A stretch of DNA of 36,589 nt from a virus, in IMG/VR virus record IMGVR_UViG_3300009183_000027, positions 1 through 36,589 of that record; one strand, 5' to 3'. The translations under genes and the position numbers were made by a program. The notes beneath the pieces were generated by a model, which was not told where the DNA came from, searched no databases, and saw nothing but the letters and a program-made list of their open reading frames with translations. Shown in pieces: positions 7,029 to 16,282 of the stretch (position 1 is its first letter; each line of letters begins with the position of its first letter).

Positions 7029-8470
7029 TGCAGACCCCGATACTCGGCGCGTCCTATGTCGCCCGCAGTATCAATGCTGCGGACAACCGAATGGTAAATC
7101 TGTTTCCGGAGATGACTCCAGACAACGGACAAACCGCCGCGTTTCTTAACCGAGCGCCAGGGCTTGAATTCCTACAGACTGTGGGTACAGGCCCAATCCG
7201 CGCTCTGTGGGCGCACCAGACCAACGGCAGCGACTTCTATGTGGTGTCTGGCGGTGAAGTGTACAAATTGAACAGCATGACCGGAGCGCCTACCTTGCTG
7301 GGCACGGTGTCTGGCACAGGGCCGGTGTCCATTGCGGACAACGGCACGCAAATATTTTTTGCTTGCAACCCAGACGGATTTATCTACAACGAAGTCACCA
7401 ACGTCTTTGCTCAAATCACCGATCCTGACTTTCCAGGCGCGGTGACGGTTGGGTATTTGGATGGGTACTTTGTTTTTAACGAGCCAAACAGTCAGCGCGT
7501 ATGGGTCACAGCTTTGCTGGATGGCCTATCGGTTGACCCGCTGGATTTTGCCAGCGCAGAAGGTTCACCAGACGGATTGGTGGGTTTGATTGTTGACCAC
7601 CGTGAAGCATGGTTGTTTGGCACTGACTCGGTAGAGGTTTGGTATGACGCTGGGTTGCCTGATTTCCCATTAACCCGCATCCAAGGCGCGTTCAATGAGA
7701 TTGGTTGCGTTGCGGCATTTTCTATTGCCAAGCTGGACAATGGACTGTTTTGGCTAGGAACCGATGCTCGCGGGCAGGGCATTGTCTATCGCGCCAACGG
7801 CTACACCGGCCAACGCATCTCTACGCACGCCATTGAGTATGCAATTGCCCAATACGGCAACATCTCAGACGCTATTGCTTACACCTATCAACAGGAAGGC
7901 CACGCCTTTTATGTGCTGACATTTCCTACCGGCGACGCAACATGGGTCTATGATGTGTCCACGCAAGCATGGCATGAGCGTGCCGGTTGGGATAATGGAG
8001 TATTTGTTCGCCACCGCAGCAATTGCCAGTGCAATTTTGGCGGCAATACCATTGTTGGCGACTATGAAAACGGAAATATCTACCAGTTCAGCCTAGACAT
8101 TTACGCGGACAATGGGGGCATCCAAAAATGGTTGCGTTCATGGCGGGCGTTGCCAACAGGGCAAAATAATCTAAAACGCACCGCACACCACAGCTTGCAA
8201 TTGAATTGCGAGTCTGGCGTTGGCCTTATTGACGGCCAAGGCTCAGATCCACAGGCTATGCTGCGTTGGTCGGATGACGGCGGCCATACTTGGAGTAGTG
8301 AGCATTGGTCACCAATGGGTAAGATAGGAGCGTACTACCAACGCGTATTTTGGCGGCGGTTGGGCATGACATTAAAGCTGCGGGATAGAGTTTACGAAGT
8401 GTCCGGTACTGACCCCGTAAAGATTGCCGTTATGGGCGCTGAATTGATATTGAGTCCGACAAATGCCTAG
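7028..8470 (+). CDS. P22 gp10-like packaged-DNA stabilisation protein
   Basis: A 480-residue protein starting MQTPILGASYVARSINAADNRMVNLFPEM, the characteristic opening of the gp10 family (SYVxRSxNAxxQRxINLxPE). The body contains repeated beta blades (GYLDGYFVFNEPNSQRVWVT; FGTDSVEVWYDAG), consistent with the beta-propeller that forms the tail hub below gp4. Length is close to P22 gp10 (472). It follows gp4 as in P22. The last 8 bases overlap the fibre gene, as expected for a coupled late operon. Confidence 0.9.
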   Translation: MQTPILGASYVARSINAADNRMVNLFPEMTPDNGQTAAFLNRAPGLEFLQTVGTGPIRALWAHQTNGSDFYVVSGGEVYKLNSMTGAPTLLGTVSGTGPVSIADNGTQIFFACNPDGFIYNEVTNVFAQITDPDFPGAVTVGYLDGYFVFNEPNSQRVWVTALLDGLSVDPLDFASAEGSPDGLVGLIVDHREAWLFGTDSVEVWYDAGLPDFPLTRIQGAFNEIGCVAAFSIAKLDNGLFWLGTDARGQGIVYRANGYTGQRISTHAIEYAIAQYGNISDAIAYTYQQEGHAFYVLTFPTGDATWVYDVSTQAWHERAGWDNGVFVRHRSNCQCNFGGNTIVGDYENGNIYQFSLDIYADNGGIQKWLRSWRALPTGQNNLKRTAHHSLQLNCESGVGLIDGQGSDPQAMLRWSDDGGHTWSSEHWSPMGKIGAYYQRVFWRRLGMTLKLRDRVYEVSGTDPVKIAVMGAELILSPTNA

Positions 8471-10199
8471 TCCAATGAACGTCACCAATATCCCATCCTC
8501 GCGGGTGGATTTTATTGACCCCCGCACGGGGTTAATGTCCCGTGAATGGTATCGGTTTTTTCTTAATTTGTTTACTTTAACGGGCAGCGGCAACAATCAA
8601 ACTTCATTGGATGAATTGCAACTTTCACCGCCTGCCGTTAACACTACCGGCGGCACAGTCACTAGTGTTGCGGCGCTTACGCTAGGAACATCTGGCACGG
8701 ATGTTTCATCCACAGTTGCAAATTCCACTACCACGCCAGTTATTACACTAAATTTGCCTACCGCATCGGCAACCAATCGAGGTGCGTTAAGCGCAACGGA
8801 TTGGACTACTTTTAACAACAAAGGCACTGGCTCAGTCACTTCTGTTTCAGGCACTACAGACCGTGTTACTAGCACTGGCGGCGCTACCCCTGTTATTGAT
8901 TTGGCAAGTGGCATAGCAACGCCAGGAACTACGGGTTCTGCAACGCTAGTGCCAGTAGTCACTATTGACACTTATGGGCGTGTTACTAGCATCACCACGG
9001 CGGCTAATCCGCAAGGAACCGTGACTAGTGTTACTGGAACTGCGCCAGTTGTTTCATCTGGAGGCGCAACACCCGCCATTTCAATGGCGGCAGCAAATAC
9101 CACCACTAGTGGTTATTTGACTAGCACCGATTGGAATACCTTTAACAGCAAAGGCTCAGGAACCGTGACTAGTGTTACAGGCACTGCCCCTGTTGTATCG
9201 TCTGGTGGTGCTACCCCTGCCATCAGCATGGCAGCCGCTACTTCATCTGTAAACGGCTATTTGACCTCCACAGATTGGTCTACTTTCAATAGCAAAGGCT
9301 CAGGTTCTGTCACCAGTGTGGCGGCAACTGTTCCTAGCTTTTTGTCGGTAGCTGGCAGCCCTATTACCACTTCAGGCACATTGGCATTGACCTATTCAGG
9401 TACTGCTTTGCCGGTTGCAAATGGCGGTACTGGTGTAACCACATCAACAGGCACAACCAATGTGGTGTTGTCTAACAGCCCTACAATTGTCACGCCGACT
9501 ATTAACGCCATTACATCGGCTTCTGCTACAGCACTCACATTGCAAAGTGCAGGAGCCACAGCAATCACCGCAAACACAAGTCAAAATGTAGGAGTTGGAA
9601 CTTCCGCTATTACGGCAAAATTACACGCATATGCAACAAGTGGAACAACACTAACAATAGGAAGATTTGAAGCGGCAATTGGTTCTTACACGGGAACATC
9701 TTTAATTGCCGCCAATACGCTAGGCCCATCTTCTGCATACAACTTGTTTTCGTGTCTTGCCGACTCAGATGGCGATGCCGGTGGGCCTTTTACTGAATTT
9801 TTAGTGCGTGGTGATGGCATCGTTTCTATGCCAGCTTATGGTGCTGGCGCGGCAACATTTTCAGCCGCTGGCGTTATATCTTCTGTTTCTGATGAAACAT
9901 GGAAAATTAAAGATGGTGTACCCGTTGATACCGATTCCATGCTTAAAAAGTTGGAACCTGGATATTGGTATTACAACGATGAAAAGAAAGAAACTTTTGG
10001 CGCTGATAGACAGTTAGGTTTTTACGCTCAAAACGTAAATGCTGCTATAGGGCCAGAAGCAGCGCCAATTCCCGAAAAAGGAAAACCGTGGGGTTACCAT
10101 GACCGTTCTGTTTTGGCGGTTACTGTGATGTCTTTACAAAAAGCACTTGCAACCATTGAATCCCTAACCGCCCGTATTGCGGCACTTGAATCTAAGTAA
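8463..10199 (+). CDS. Tail fibre with C-terminal S74 intramolecular chaperone
   Basis: A 578-residue protein in three parts. Residues 1-50 (IPSSRVDFIDPRTGLMSREWYRFF) form a conserved virion-anchor segment. A Gly/Thr/Ser shaft follows, with repeated VTGTAPVVSSGGATPAISMA units (two nearly identical copies) and one copy of the block shared with the fibre at 355. The last 110 residues or so start VSDETWKIKDG and end in a helical LQKALATIESLTARIAALESK, typical of peptidase S74 chaperones that trimerise the fibre and then cut themselves off. The expected Ser and Lys of the self-cleavage site (S..DETWK) are present. An ATG at 8478 (MNVTNIP) is an alternative start. Confidence 0.88.
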   Translation: MPSPMNVTNIPSSRVDFIDPRTGLMSREWYRFFLNLFTLTGSGNNQTSLDELQLSPPAVNTTGGTVTSVAALTLGTSGTDVSSTVANSTTTPVITLNLPTASATNRGALSATDWTTFNNKGTGSVTSVSGTTDRVTSTGGATPVIDLASGIATPGTTGSATLVPVVTIDTYGRVTSITTAANPQGTVTSVTGTAPVVSSGGATPAISMAAANTTTSGYLTSTDWNTFNSKGSGTVTSVTGTAPVVSSGGATPAISMAAATSSVNGYLTSTDWSTFNSKGSGSVTSVAATVPSFLSVAGSPITTSGTLALTYSGTALPVANGGTGVTTSTGTTNVVLSNSPTIVTPTINAITSASATALTLQSAGATAITANTSQNVGVGTSAITAKLHAYATSGTTLTIGRFEAAIGSYTGTSLIAANTLGPSSAYNLFSCLADSDGDAGGPFTEFLVRGDGIVSMPAYGAGAATFSAAGVISSVSDETWKIKDGVPVDTDSMLKKLEPGYWYYNDEKKETFGADRQLGFYAQNVNAAIGPEAAPIPEKGKPWGYHDRSVLAVTVMSLQKALATIESLTARIAALESK

Positions 10200-10207
10200 A
10201 GTTCACC

Positions 10208-10504
10208 ATGACTACAACTTGGAATATCGTACAAACAGACTACTTGATAGCAGATGGTTTTATCACTACCGCACACTGGAGAGTAGATGCTGTTGATGAA
10301 AATTATTCTGCTGGCGCTTATGGTACTTGCAACTTTGCTGCTGCCACACCATCCATCCCCTATGCCAGCGTGACTAAGCAGGAAGTGCTGAACTGGTGCT
10401 GGGCTAACGGCGTTGACAAAAGTGCTATTGAGGCCAATCTTGCCGAACAAATTGCCGAATTGAAAAACCCTGTAAGTGCCATTGGTCTACCTTGGAGCGC
10501 CTAA
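10208..10504 (+). CDS. Small conserved phage protein (98 aa), DUF7936-like
   Basis: Starts MTTTWNIVQTDYLIADGFITTAHWRVDAVDENYSAGAYGT in a beta pattern, followed by a helical half, YASVTKQEVLNWCWANGVDKSAIEANLAEQIAELKNPV. The TTAHWR and AEQIAxxKNP signatures match a family of small proteins found next to fibre genes in many phages (I believe DUF7936; recalled, not checked). It lies 8 bases after the fibre stop. Function unknown, possibly fibre assembly. Confidence 0.7.
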   Translation: MTTTWNIVQTDYLIADGFITTAHWRVDAVDENYSAGAYGTCNFAAATPSIPYASVTKQEVLNWCWANGVDKSAIEANLAEQIAELKNPVSAIGLPWSA

Positions 10505-10549
10505 ATGAATAAAATTGTGGCTACGCAAAATTTGCCCTTAGTAGCATAA
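10505..10549 (+). CDS. Possible 14-residue leader peptide
   Basis: An ATG directly after the stop codon at 10504 opens MNKIVATQNLPLVA and closes at TAA 10549, 19 bases before the next gene. It is too short to judge by composition. It would be translated by re-initiation, and could carry ribosomes to the AAGGAG site of the next gene. Confidence 0.2.
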   Translation: MNKIVATQNLPLVA

Positions 10550-10568
10550 TGGGTAAAAGGAGCGCTTT

Positions 10569-10904
10569 ATGACCGTAACTGCCAAAACGCTAGTTCCAGC
10601 CAAGTTTGTTGACGTGGCTCAAACCACGCAATACACGGCCAATGGGGTTACGACCATCATTGACAAGTTTACGGCTACCAATGTCAGCGGAAGCACGGCG
10701 ACCATCAGCATCAACTTGGTGACCGAAACGTACACTCCAGCCGATAGCAATCTGATTGTGAAAAATAAGTCACTAGCGGCCAGCGAAACTTACATCTTTC
10801 CCGAGTTGGTAGGCCAAATCTTGCAAGCTGGCGCGTTTATCTCAACTATTGCCAGTGCGGGCAGCGCCATCAATATGCGCGTCAGCGGAAGGGAAGTGAC
10901 ATGA
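10569..10904 (+). CDS. Small beta-sandwich virion protein (111 aa)
   Basis: Starts MTVTAKTLVPAKFVDVAQTTQYTANGV and shows a regular strand pattern (FTATNVSGSTATISINLV; NLIVKNKSLAASETYIFPEL). This resembles a compact immunoglobulin-like or decoration domain; similar small proteins occur in late operons of many podoviruses. A strong AAGGAG site precedes the ATG. Its stop overlaps the next start by 4 bases (ATGA). Exact role unknown. Confidence 0.7.
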   Translation: MTVTAKTLVPAKFVDVAQTTQYTANGVTTIIDKFTATNVSGSTATISINLVTETYTPADSNLIVKNKSLAASETYIFPELVGQILQAGAFISTIASAGSAINMRVSGREVT

Positions 10905-11245
10905 TCAAACATCATTTTTCCAGCGGCGTATATGCCAAGGAAACCCGCATTCCCGCTAATAGCTGGCTGGTTCAACATATCCACAAACACAGCCACTTAT
11001 CCATCTTGGCCAGCGGCTCGATTGAATTGGTGGTCGACGGTGAAAAATCTGTTTTGCACGCCCCCGCGTGCCTTAGTATTGCCGCAGGCAAGCATCACGG
11101 CGTAAAATCGCTCACAGACGTAGTTTGGTATTGCATCCACGCAACGGATTGCACGGATGAAGACGAAGTAGATGAAGTTCTTATAGTGCCTGCAAATGGC
11201 GCTCAGATCCAAAATATTGCTCAAATTATGAGCGAAGGAGTTTGA
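10901..11245 (+). CDS. Cupin-fold protein (114 aa) in the virion gene cluster
   Basis: Residues 25-60 read QHIHKHSHLSILASGSIELV then VDGE and APACLSIAAG, followed by KHHGVKSLTDVVWYCIHATD. The alternating His run (H26, H28, H30, H32) and later H65/H66 fit the two metal-binding motifs of a single-domain cupin. The rest is a classic small beta-barrel pattern. Cupins bind metals, sugars or small molecules; in a late operon this could be a tail component or a metabolic accessory. It overlaps the upstream gene by 4 bases and ends 1 base before the ejection gene. Confidence 0.72.
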   Translation: MIKHHFSSGVYAKETRIPANSWLVQHIHKHSHLSILASGSIELVVDGEKSVLHAPACLSIAAGKHHGVKSLTDVVWYCIHATDCTDEDEVDEVLIVPANGAQIQNIAQIMSEGV

Positions 11246-11246
11246 T

Positions 11247-12011
11247 ATGCCATGGGTAGCAGCAGCCATTGGAGGAAGCGCGTTACTTGGCGCGTACTCA
11301 GCGGATAGAGCCGCAAACACACAAGCTGCCGCAGCCGAACGCGCCGCTCAAGCTCAATTAGAGGCATCTAGATACGCTTCCGATTTGCAGCAGCAGCAAT
11401 ACAGAGAAAATGTCCAACGGCAGCAGCCGTTCTATCAAGCTGGCGTCAACGCCTTGCCCGAGTTGGTGGCAGCATCTAAATACACGCCGTTTGGTCAAGA
11501 ACAATTCCAAGCTGACCCAGGCTACGCTTTCCGGTTGTCGGAAGGCCAAAAAGCATTGGATCGGTCTGCTGCTGCACGCGGTGGGTTAATCTCTGGCGGC
11601 GCATTGAAGGCTGCTACACGCTTTGGTCAGGACATGGGTTCGCAAGAGTACACCAACGCATTCAACCGCTACCAAGCTGAACGCCAAGCGCGTCTTGGCC
11701 CGCTGCAATCGTTGACCGGTATGGGACAAAGCACCGCCAACACCATAGGCGCAGCAGGGCAAAACATGGCGTCTAATGTAGGCAACTACGGAATGCAAGG
11801 CGCAAACGCCACAGGCGAAGGCTATATGGGTGCGGCCAACGCCCGCGCGTCGGGCTACATGGGAACGTCTAACGCGCTCACCAGTGGTTTGGGTTCGTAT
11901 TTGAACTACAGCAACCAGCAAAATTTACTAGCCGCGCTTAAAGGCAACACTGGAGCGGTTCCAACGGGGTATATTGGCGCGCCAACAGCCGCCCCTGCTT
12001 TCTACGGATAA
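11247..12011 (+). CDS. DNA ejection (transfer) protein, P22 gp7 position
   Basis: A 254-residue protein starting MPWVAAAIGGSALLGAYSADRAA: a hydrophobic Gly/Ala segment, then a Gln/Ala/Arg-rich helical region (ASRYASDLQQQQYRENVQRQQPFYQAG) and a C-terminal Gly/Asn/Ala-rich section with YMGAANARASGYMG repeats. This combination of an N-terminal membrane-active stretch followed by helix and low-complexity Gly is typical of phage internal DNA-transfer proteins. It is the first of three consecutive ejection-type genes, as in P22 (gp7, gp20, gp16). Confidence 0.75.
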   Translation: MPWVAAAIGGSALLGAYSADRAANTQAAAAERAAQAQLEASRYASDLQQQQYRENVQRQQPFYQAGVNALPELVAASKYTPFGQEQFQADPGYAFRLSEGQKALDRSAAARGGLISGGALKAATRFGQDMGSQEYTNAFNRYQAERQARLGPLQSLTGMGQSTANTIGAAGQNMASNVGNYGMQGANATGEGYMGAANARASGYMGTSNALTSGLGSYLNYSNQQNLLAALKGNTGAVPTGYIGAPTAAPAFYG

Positions 12012-12023
12012 ATCGGAGACACC

Positions 12024-14150
12024 ATGCCCCTCGATACACGGATCGCGTTAGGCGCGCAACCTCTCCAGATTGAAAGCCCATTGGCCCAATACGGCCAAGC
12101 TGTCGGCATTCAGAACGCCATGCAGCAAAACCAGCTTGGGCAAATGCAGATGTCTGCCGCCCAGCGGGCTATGCAAGAGGAAGAAGGCGCTAAGAATTTT
12201 CTGTCTGGCAACCCCGACTTGAATGATGTTGCAAATCAGCGCCGGTTGTTGGCGTTTGGTAAGACAGGTCTGGGCTACGCCAAATTAATTGCCGAGCAGA
12301 AAAAAGCCGGAATGGAAGGCGACAAATTAGCCGCTGAAATTTTGGGTGCAAATCAAAAGAATTTCACCGCCCTTAATTCACCTATGGACGCAGCCGCGCG
12401 CGGCCCAGCCGGAATTACCGACTATGTTGAAGCGCTGTATAAAGATCCCGTTTTGGGGCCGTTGGCTGCGCGGGTTAAATCAAAAGAACAAGCGCTTGCA
12501 GAAAATCAACTTTTGTACCAGAAAAGCCCAGAACAATGGATTATGGCGCACGCCAATTTGGATGGCCAACATTTGCTTGACGCATTGAAAACAAGTGCGG
12601 AAAAAGAAGCTGAGCGCGCGCGGATTGCGTCGTTGCCGCCGCTTCCTACGGTTGCTGGCGCAGTTGGAATGCCTAACGCCACCGGCGCGGGGCTGGTTAC
12701 GCCTGGGGCACAACCAGTCGCAGAGGGAGTGCAAGCTAGACCCGTTGCTTCTGCCGCCAATTTGACCCCCGTTGCTCTTAACACTTTGGTTCCCGCCGCT
12801 GCTGCCCCAGTTAACGCTTTGGCAGGCAACGAGGCTACGCTTCAAGCAATAAGTGTTGAGAGTAAGCGGCTAAATGATCGTCTAGATGTCTTGGACAGAA
12901 TGCCGTTCTCAAAAGGCAAAGAAGACGAAACAAAACGGATTGAAGCACGTCTAAAAGAACTTAACGCGCCTATCAATCTGCGCGCCGATGGTACATCTAT
13001 TATTCCTGGCAAGGGCACACTCACCGCCGCCGCCGCGCCGTCTGACATCTTAAGATTGCAGCGCGAAGAAGCCGCCTTGCGCGCAGCAGGAAATACAAAA
13101 GAAGCTGACGTTATTGCCGATCAAATTAAGGTTAAGAATCAGTTGCGCGACGACCGCGCTGAGATGGAAAAATTAGTGGATGCGGAAATTGCTGCACGTA
13201 AAAAAGGAGAGTTACGAAAAGCTGCCGACCTTGCCGAGCAAATTGCGGTCAAGAACCAACAGCGCGATGACCGCACTGCGTCGCAAAAAGAACAAGCCGT
13301 TCTTGATGACCCAAGAGCAACCGAAACGCAAAAAACAAACGCTAGGCTGCAACTTGCAAAGTTGAACCACATCCCCGAAAAAGCTATGAGCGATTTTGAA
13401 AGAGGATTGGCCGCGTCGAATTTGCCCGAAACAGAGAAAAGCAAGCTAAGAAACGCTTGGCTGAAGTCGCATTCCGAACACGCACCGCCAACACAAATCA
13501 GCCTTACGCAAAATGCCGAAAAATCTTACGGCACAGCGTTTGGCAACAAGATTGCGGACTTGGATGTGGCGAAATACGACGCGGCTGGCAGAGCGCCTGA
13601 ATTGGCTGCTAACGCTAACCGCGTGCTGTCCATCTTGGACCAAGGCGATGTGTTTGTAGGCCCAGCCGCTACCATTAAGTTGAATCTTGCCCGCGTCCTT
13701 AACGCCGCTGGCGCAAGCAACGATGAAAAGATAGCCAATACGGAGACCCTTATTTCCGGATTGGGTCGAAATACGCTAGGAATGATTAAAGGCTCCGGTC
13801 TTGGGACGGCTCAAGGATTTACGGATAAGGACTTGCAGTTCTTGGAGCGCGTTGCAGGCGGCTCAATCGACTACAACGCACAAACACTACGCACTTTGAC
13901 CGATCTTTCGCACAAGGCTGCAACGGCGAGCGCAGAGACATGGAACAAACGCGCCAAAGAAATTCCCGCGTCGGCGCTGGGCGGCACGGGCATTTCTGTC
14001 GAACCAATTGTTGTTCCCGCCCGCGTGACAAAAGCGGCGGCAGCAACTAGACCGGCGGGCGTGCCTGCTGAATGGACATTACAGATTGACGCAAACGGCA
14101 AGAAAGCATACGTCAGCCCAGACGGAAAATCTTTCAAAGAGGTGCCATGA
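12024..14150 (+). CDS. Large internal virion / DNA ejection protein, gp20 position
   Basis: A 708-residue protein, mostly alpha-helical, rich in Ala, Lys, Glu and Gln. Repeated helix units (EEAALRAAGNTKEADVIADQ; AARKKGELRKAADLAEQIAV) near residues 345-420 look like an internal duplication, each ending VKNQxRDDR. The N terminus (IALGAQPLQIESPLAQYGQA) is a common opening of phage internal virion proteins. It is expected to be carried inside the head and to leave with the DNA. It overlaps the next gene by 4 bases. Assignment rests on composition, size and position. Confidence 0.7.
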   Translation: MPLDTRIALGAQPLQIESPLAQYGQAVGIQNAMQQNQLGQMQMSAAQRAMQEEEGAKNFLSGNPDLNDVANQRRLLAFGKTGLGYAKLIAEQKKAGMEGDKLAAEILGANQKNFTALNSPMDAAARGPAGITDYVEALYKDPVLGPLAARVKSKEQALAENQLLYQKSPEQWIMAHANLDGQHLLDALKTSAEKEAERARIASLPPLPTVAGAVGMPNATGAGLVTPGAQPVAEGVQARPVASAANLTPVALNTLVPAAAAPVNALAGNEATLQAISVESKRLNDRLDVLDRMPFSKGKEDETKRIEARLKELNAPINLRADGTSIIPGKGTLTAAAAPSDILRLQREEAALRAAGNTKEADVIADQIKVKNQLRDDRAEMEKLVDAEIAARKKGELRKAADLAEQIAVKNQQRDDRTASQKEQAVLDDPRATETQKTNARLQLAKLNHIPEKAMSDFERGLAASNLPETEKSKLRNAWLKSHSEHAPPTQISLTQNAEKSYGTAFGNKIADLDVAKYDAAGRAPELAANANRVLSILDQGDVFVGPAATIKLNLARVLNAAGASNDEKIANTETLISGLGRNTLGMIKGSGLGTAQGFTDKDLQFLERVAGGSIDYNAQTLRTLTDLSHKAATASAETWNKRAKEIPASALGGTGISVEPIVVPARVTKAAAATRPAGVPAEWTLQIDANGKKAYVSPDGKSFKEVP

Positions 14151-16057
14151 TGGCGGGCTTTGACCTATCCACAGCCAAACCTGTAACCGGGTTTGACTTA
14201 TCAACCGCGCGGCCTGCTAGTGAGGGTATGCCTGCACCTCGCCGAAGCTGGAGCGATGTGGGCGGCGAAGCCTTGGCCAACGTGCCCCAAAGCGCAGGTA
14301 AATTTGTAAGTGGAATTGTCCAAAGCCTAGCGCATCCAATTGACACTCTGACCAGCATATCGGACTTGGCTGCGGGTGGCTTTTACAATGCCATGCCCAA
14401 AGCTGTGCAGTCAGCCATCAACGCAATTGAGGTCAATCCAGAAGCCCAGCAACGCGCAATCAAGACTGCAAATGCTGTGGGCGGCGAGTACAAGCAAAGA
14501 TACGGCGATATGGACAAGATCAAAGCCACGCTGGCTACTGATCCTGTAGGGGCTGCGGCGGATTTATCCATGATATTTTCGGGCGGCGCATCGGCTACTG
14601 CCCGCGTCGCCCCAGCCGTATCCAAAGCGCTGACTACGGCGGCGACGGTCACAAATCCCATGGCGCCTGTGGTTGGTGCGGCCAATTTAGGCCTCAAAGC
14701 TACCGGTGTAGGCGGCAAAGCGGTGTTCAACGCGCTAGACCCTAAGTCCAAAGCCTACACGACCGCTGCGGAAGGGCGCACGCCTGAAATTCTCAACGCG
14801 CTGCTAAACGCGCCTGAGTTAGTTCCAGGCTCGCTTCCTACCGCCGCACAAGCCGCCACGCCTGCGGGCGCTACGCGGTTTGCGGCGCTTGGCAAACAAG
14901 CAGCAGAAAAACTGCCCAGCGATTATCTGGCCCGCGAAGCGGCGCAAAAGGAAGCCCAACTTGCAGCCATACGCGGCGTCGGCAAAACTGAGGCAGACAT
15001 CAACGCCGCTGAAGCTGCAAGAACAAGCGTATCCGATCCGCTATACAAAATTGCAGATCAAGCTGTTGTCCCTGCTGATGCGGCGTTTGCCGTTCTTACG
15101 GCGCGCCCATCAATGGATAAAGTATTGGCCCGGGCTAAACAGCTTGCGGAAGAAAAAGGCCAGACATTTCAAATTGGTCAAAATGCGCCCGCGCAGACTA
15201 TACCGTCGCCTATCTTGGGGCCAAACGGTCTTCCAGTGGGCAGCACGACTATTCCCGCTCAAGTGGCCAGCTACCCTGGTTCCAGCTTGCATTTTATGAA
15301 GCTGGCGTTTGATGACTTGATTCGCGACCCCGCCACATTTGGCATTGGTAAAAACGAAGTCAACGCAATTTCCAATACGCGCGGCCAATTTATGAATTGG
15401 TTTGAAAACAAAGTGCCCGAGTACGGTCAAGCGCGGACGTTGTTTTCTGCGGGCAGCAAGCCTATCAATCAAATGCAAATTGGGCAGTTCTTGGAAGGCA
15501 AACTCACACCTATTTTGGGTGAAGAAACAGGTCGCCTACGCGCAGCTGGATTTGCTACCGCTGTGGAAAACGCGCCCGGCACCATACAAAAAGCAACCAC
15601 AGGTTTGCCTCGTTACAATAACTTGGCCAAGATCATGTCGCCAGAACAAATGGCAGTCATTGACGGCATCAAGGATGACTTATCGAGAATCGCCGCCGCA
15701 GAATACCAAGGGCGCAAAGGCGCTAAAGCTGGCCCTGATCTTCTTACCGTTGGCTCGGAAGCATTGGCAGGGTTGCAATCCCCAAGTTTTCTGAACCGCG
15801 CCGCTACGTTGGCCAATGAGATTGTCCGCCGTCTAAAAGGCGGCGTAAACGAAAAGATGGCCATTGAGATCGCCACAGAAATGCTTGATCCACAAGCCGC
15901 TGCTACCGCGCTGATGAAAGCAAAAGCTCGGCAAGTGAAAGGCGAAAAGATGTTTGACCCGTTCTCACAAAAAGTGAGCGCGGAAAAAGTTAGAAATATT
16001 GGCGTAGCACAAAACGCCCTTGCCCCCGAAAACCAAAACGCTTTGAATGCCCAATAA
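14147..16057 (+). CDS. Third ejection-type internal virion protein, gp16 position
   Basis: A 636-residue Ala-rich helical protein. The N terminus carries a tandem repeat (MAGFDLSTAKPVTGFDLSTA). There are hydrophobic Ala/Gly-rich stretches around residues 130-200 (DPVGAAADLSMIFSGGASAT) that could insert in membranes. The C-terminal part is charged and helical. By order it matches P22 gp16, although similarity to gp16 is not visible by eye. The start at 14147 overlaps the previous stop (ATGATG); 14150 is equally possible. Ends one base into the start of the next gene. Confidence 0.68.
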   Translation: MMAGFDLSTAKPVTGFDLSTARPASEGMPAPRRSWSDVGGEALANVPQSAGKFVSGIVQSLAHPIDTLTSISDLAAGGFYNAMPKAVQSAINAIEVNPEAQQRAIKTANAVGGEYKQRYGDMDKIKATLATDPVGAAADLSMIFSGGASATARVAPAVSKALTTAATVTNPMAPVVGAANLGLKATGVGGKAVFNALDPKSKAYTTAAEGRTPEILNALLNAPELVPGSLPTAAQAATPAGATRFAALGKQAAEKLPSDYLAREAAQKEAQLAAIRGVGKTEADINAAEAARTSVSDPLYKIADQAVVPADAAFAVLTARPSMDKVLARAKQLAEEKGQTFQIGQNAPAQTIPSPILGPNGLPVGSTTIPAQVASYPGSSLHFMKLAFDDLIRDPATFGIGKNEVNAISNTRGQFMNWFENKVPEYGQARTLFSAGSKPINQMQIGQFLEGKLTPILGEETGRLRAAGFATAVENAPGTIQKATTGLPRYNNLAKIMSPEQMAVIDGIKDDLSRIAAAEYQGRKGAKAGPDLLTVGSEALAGLQSPSFLNRAATLANEIVRRLKGGVNEKMAIEIATEMLDPQAAATALMKAKARQVKGEKMFDPFSQKVSAEKVRNIGVAQNALAPENQNALNAQ

Positions 16058-16281
16058 TGGATCAGCATCTACTCAACATCCTATTCGGCGCTGCTTTGAC
16101 GGTGGCCGGATGGTTCGCCCGTGAACTGTGGTCGGCGGTGCAGGAACTGAAAACGGATCTCAGTAAACTACCCTTGGTCTACGTTGCGCGGCAGGACTAC
16201 CGCGACGACATGAAAGAGATCAAAGAAATGCTCAGTAAGATTTTTGACCGTTTGGAAAACAAACAAGACAAGGACAAATGA
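16057..16281 (+). CDS. Small membrane-anchored coiled-coil protein (74 aa)
   Basis: Residues 4-22 (HLLNILFGAALTVAGWFAR) form one membrane segment, followed by a charged helix to the C terminus (DDMKEIKEMLSKIFDRLENKQDKDK). The ATG overlaps the preceding stop by one base (TAATG). Similar N-anchored small phage proteins occur both in ejection and in lysis modules, so it may be a tail or lysis accessory. No firm family can be named. Confidence 0.65.
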   Translation: MDQHLLNILFGAALTVAGWFARELWSAVQELKTDLSKLPLVYVARQDYRDDMKEIKEMLSKIFDRLENKQDKDK

Positions 16282-16282
16282 T

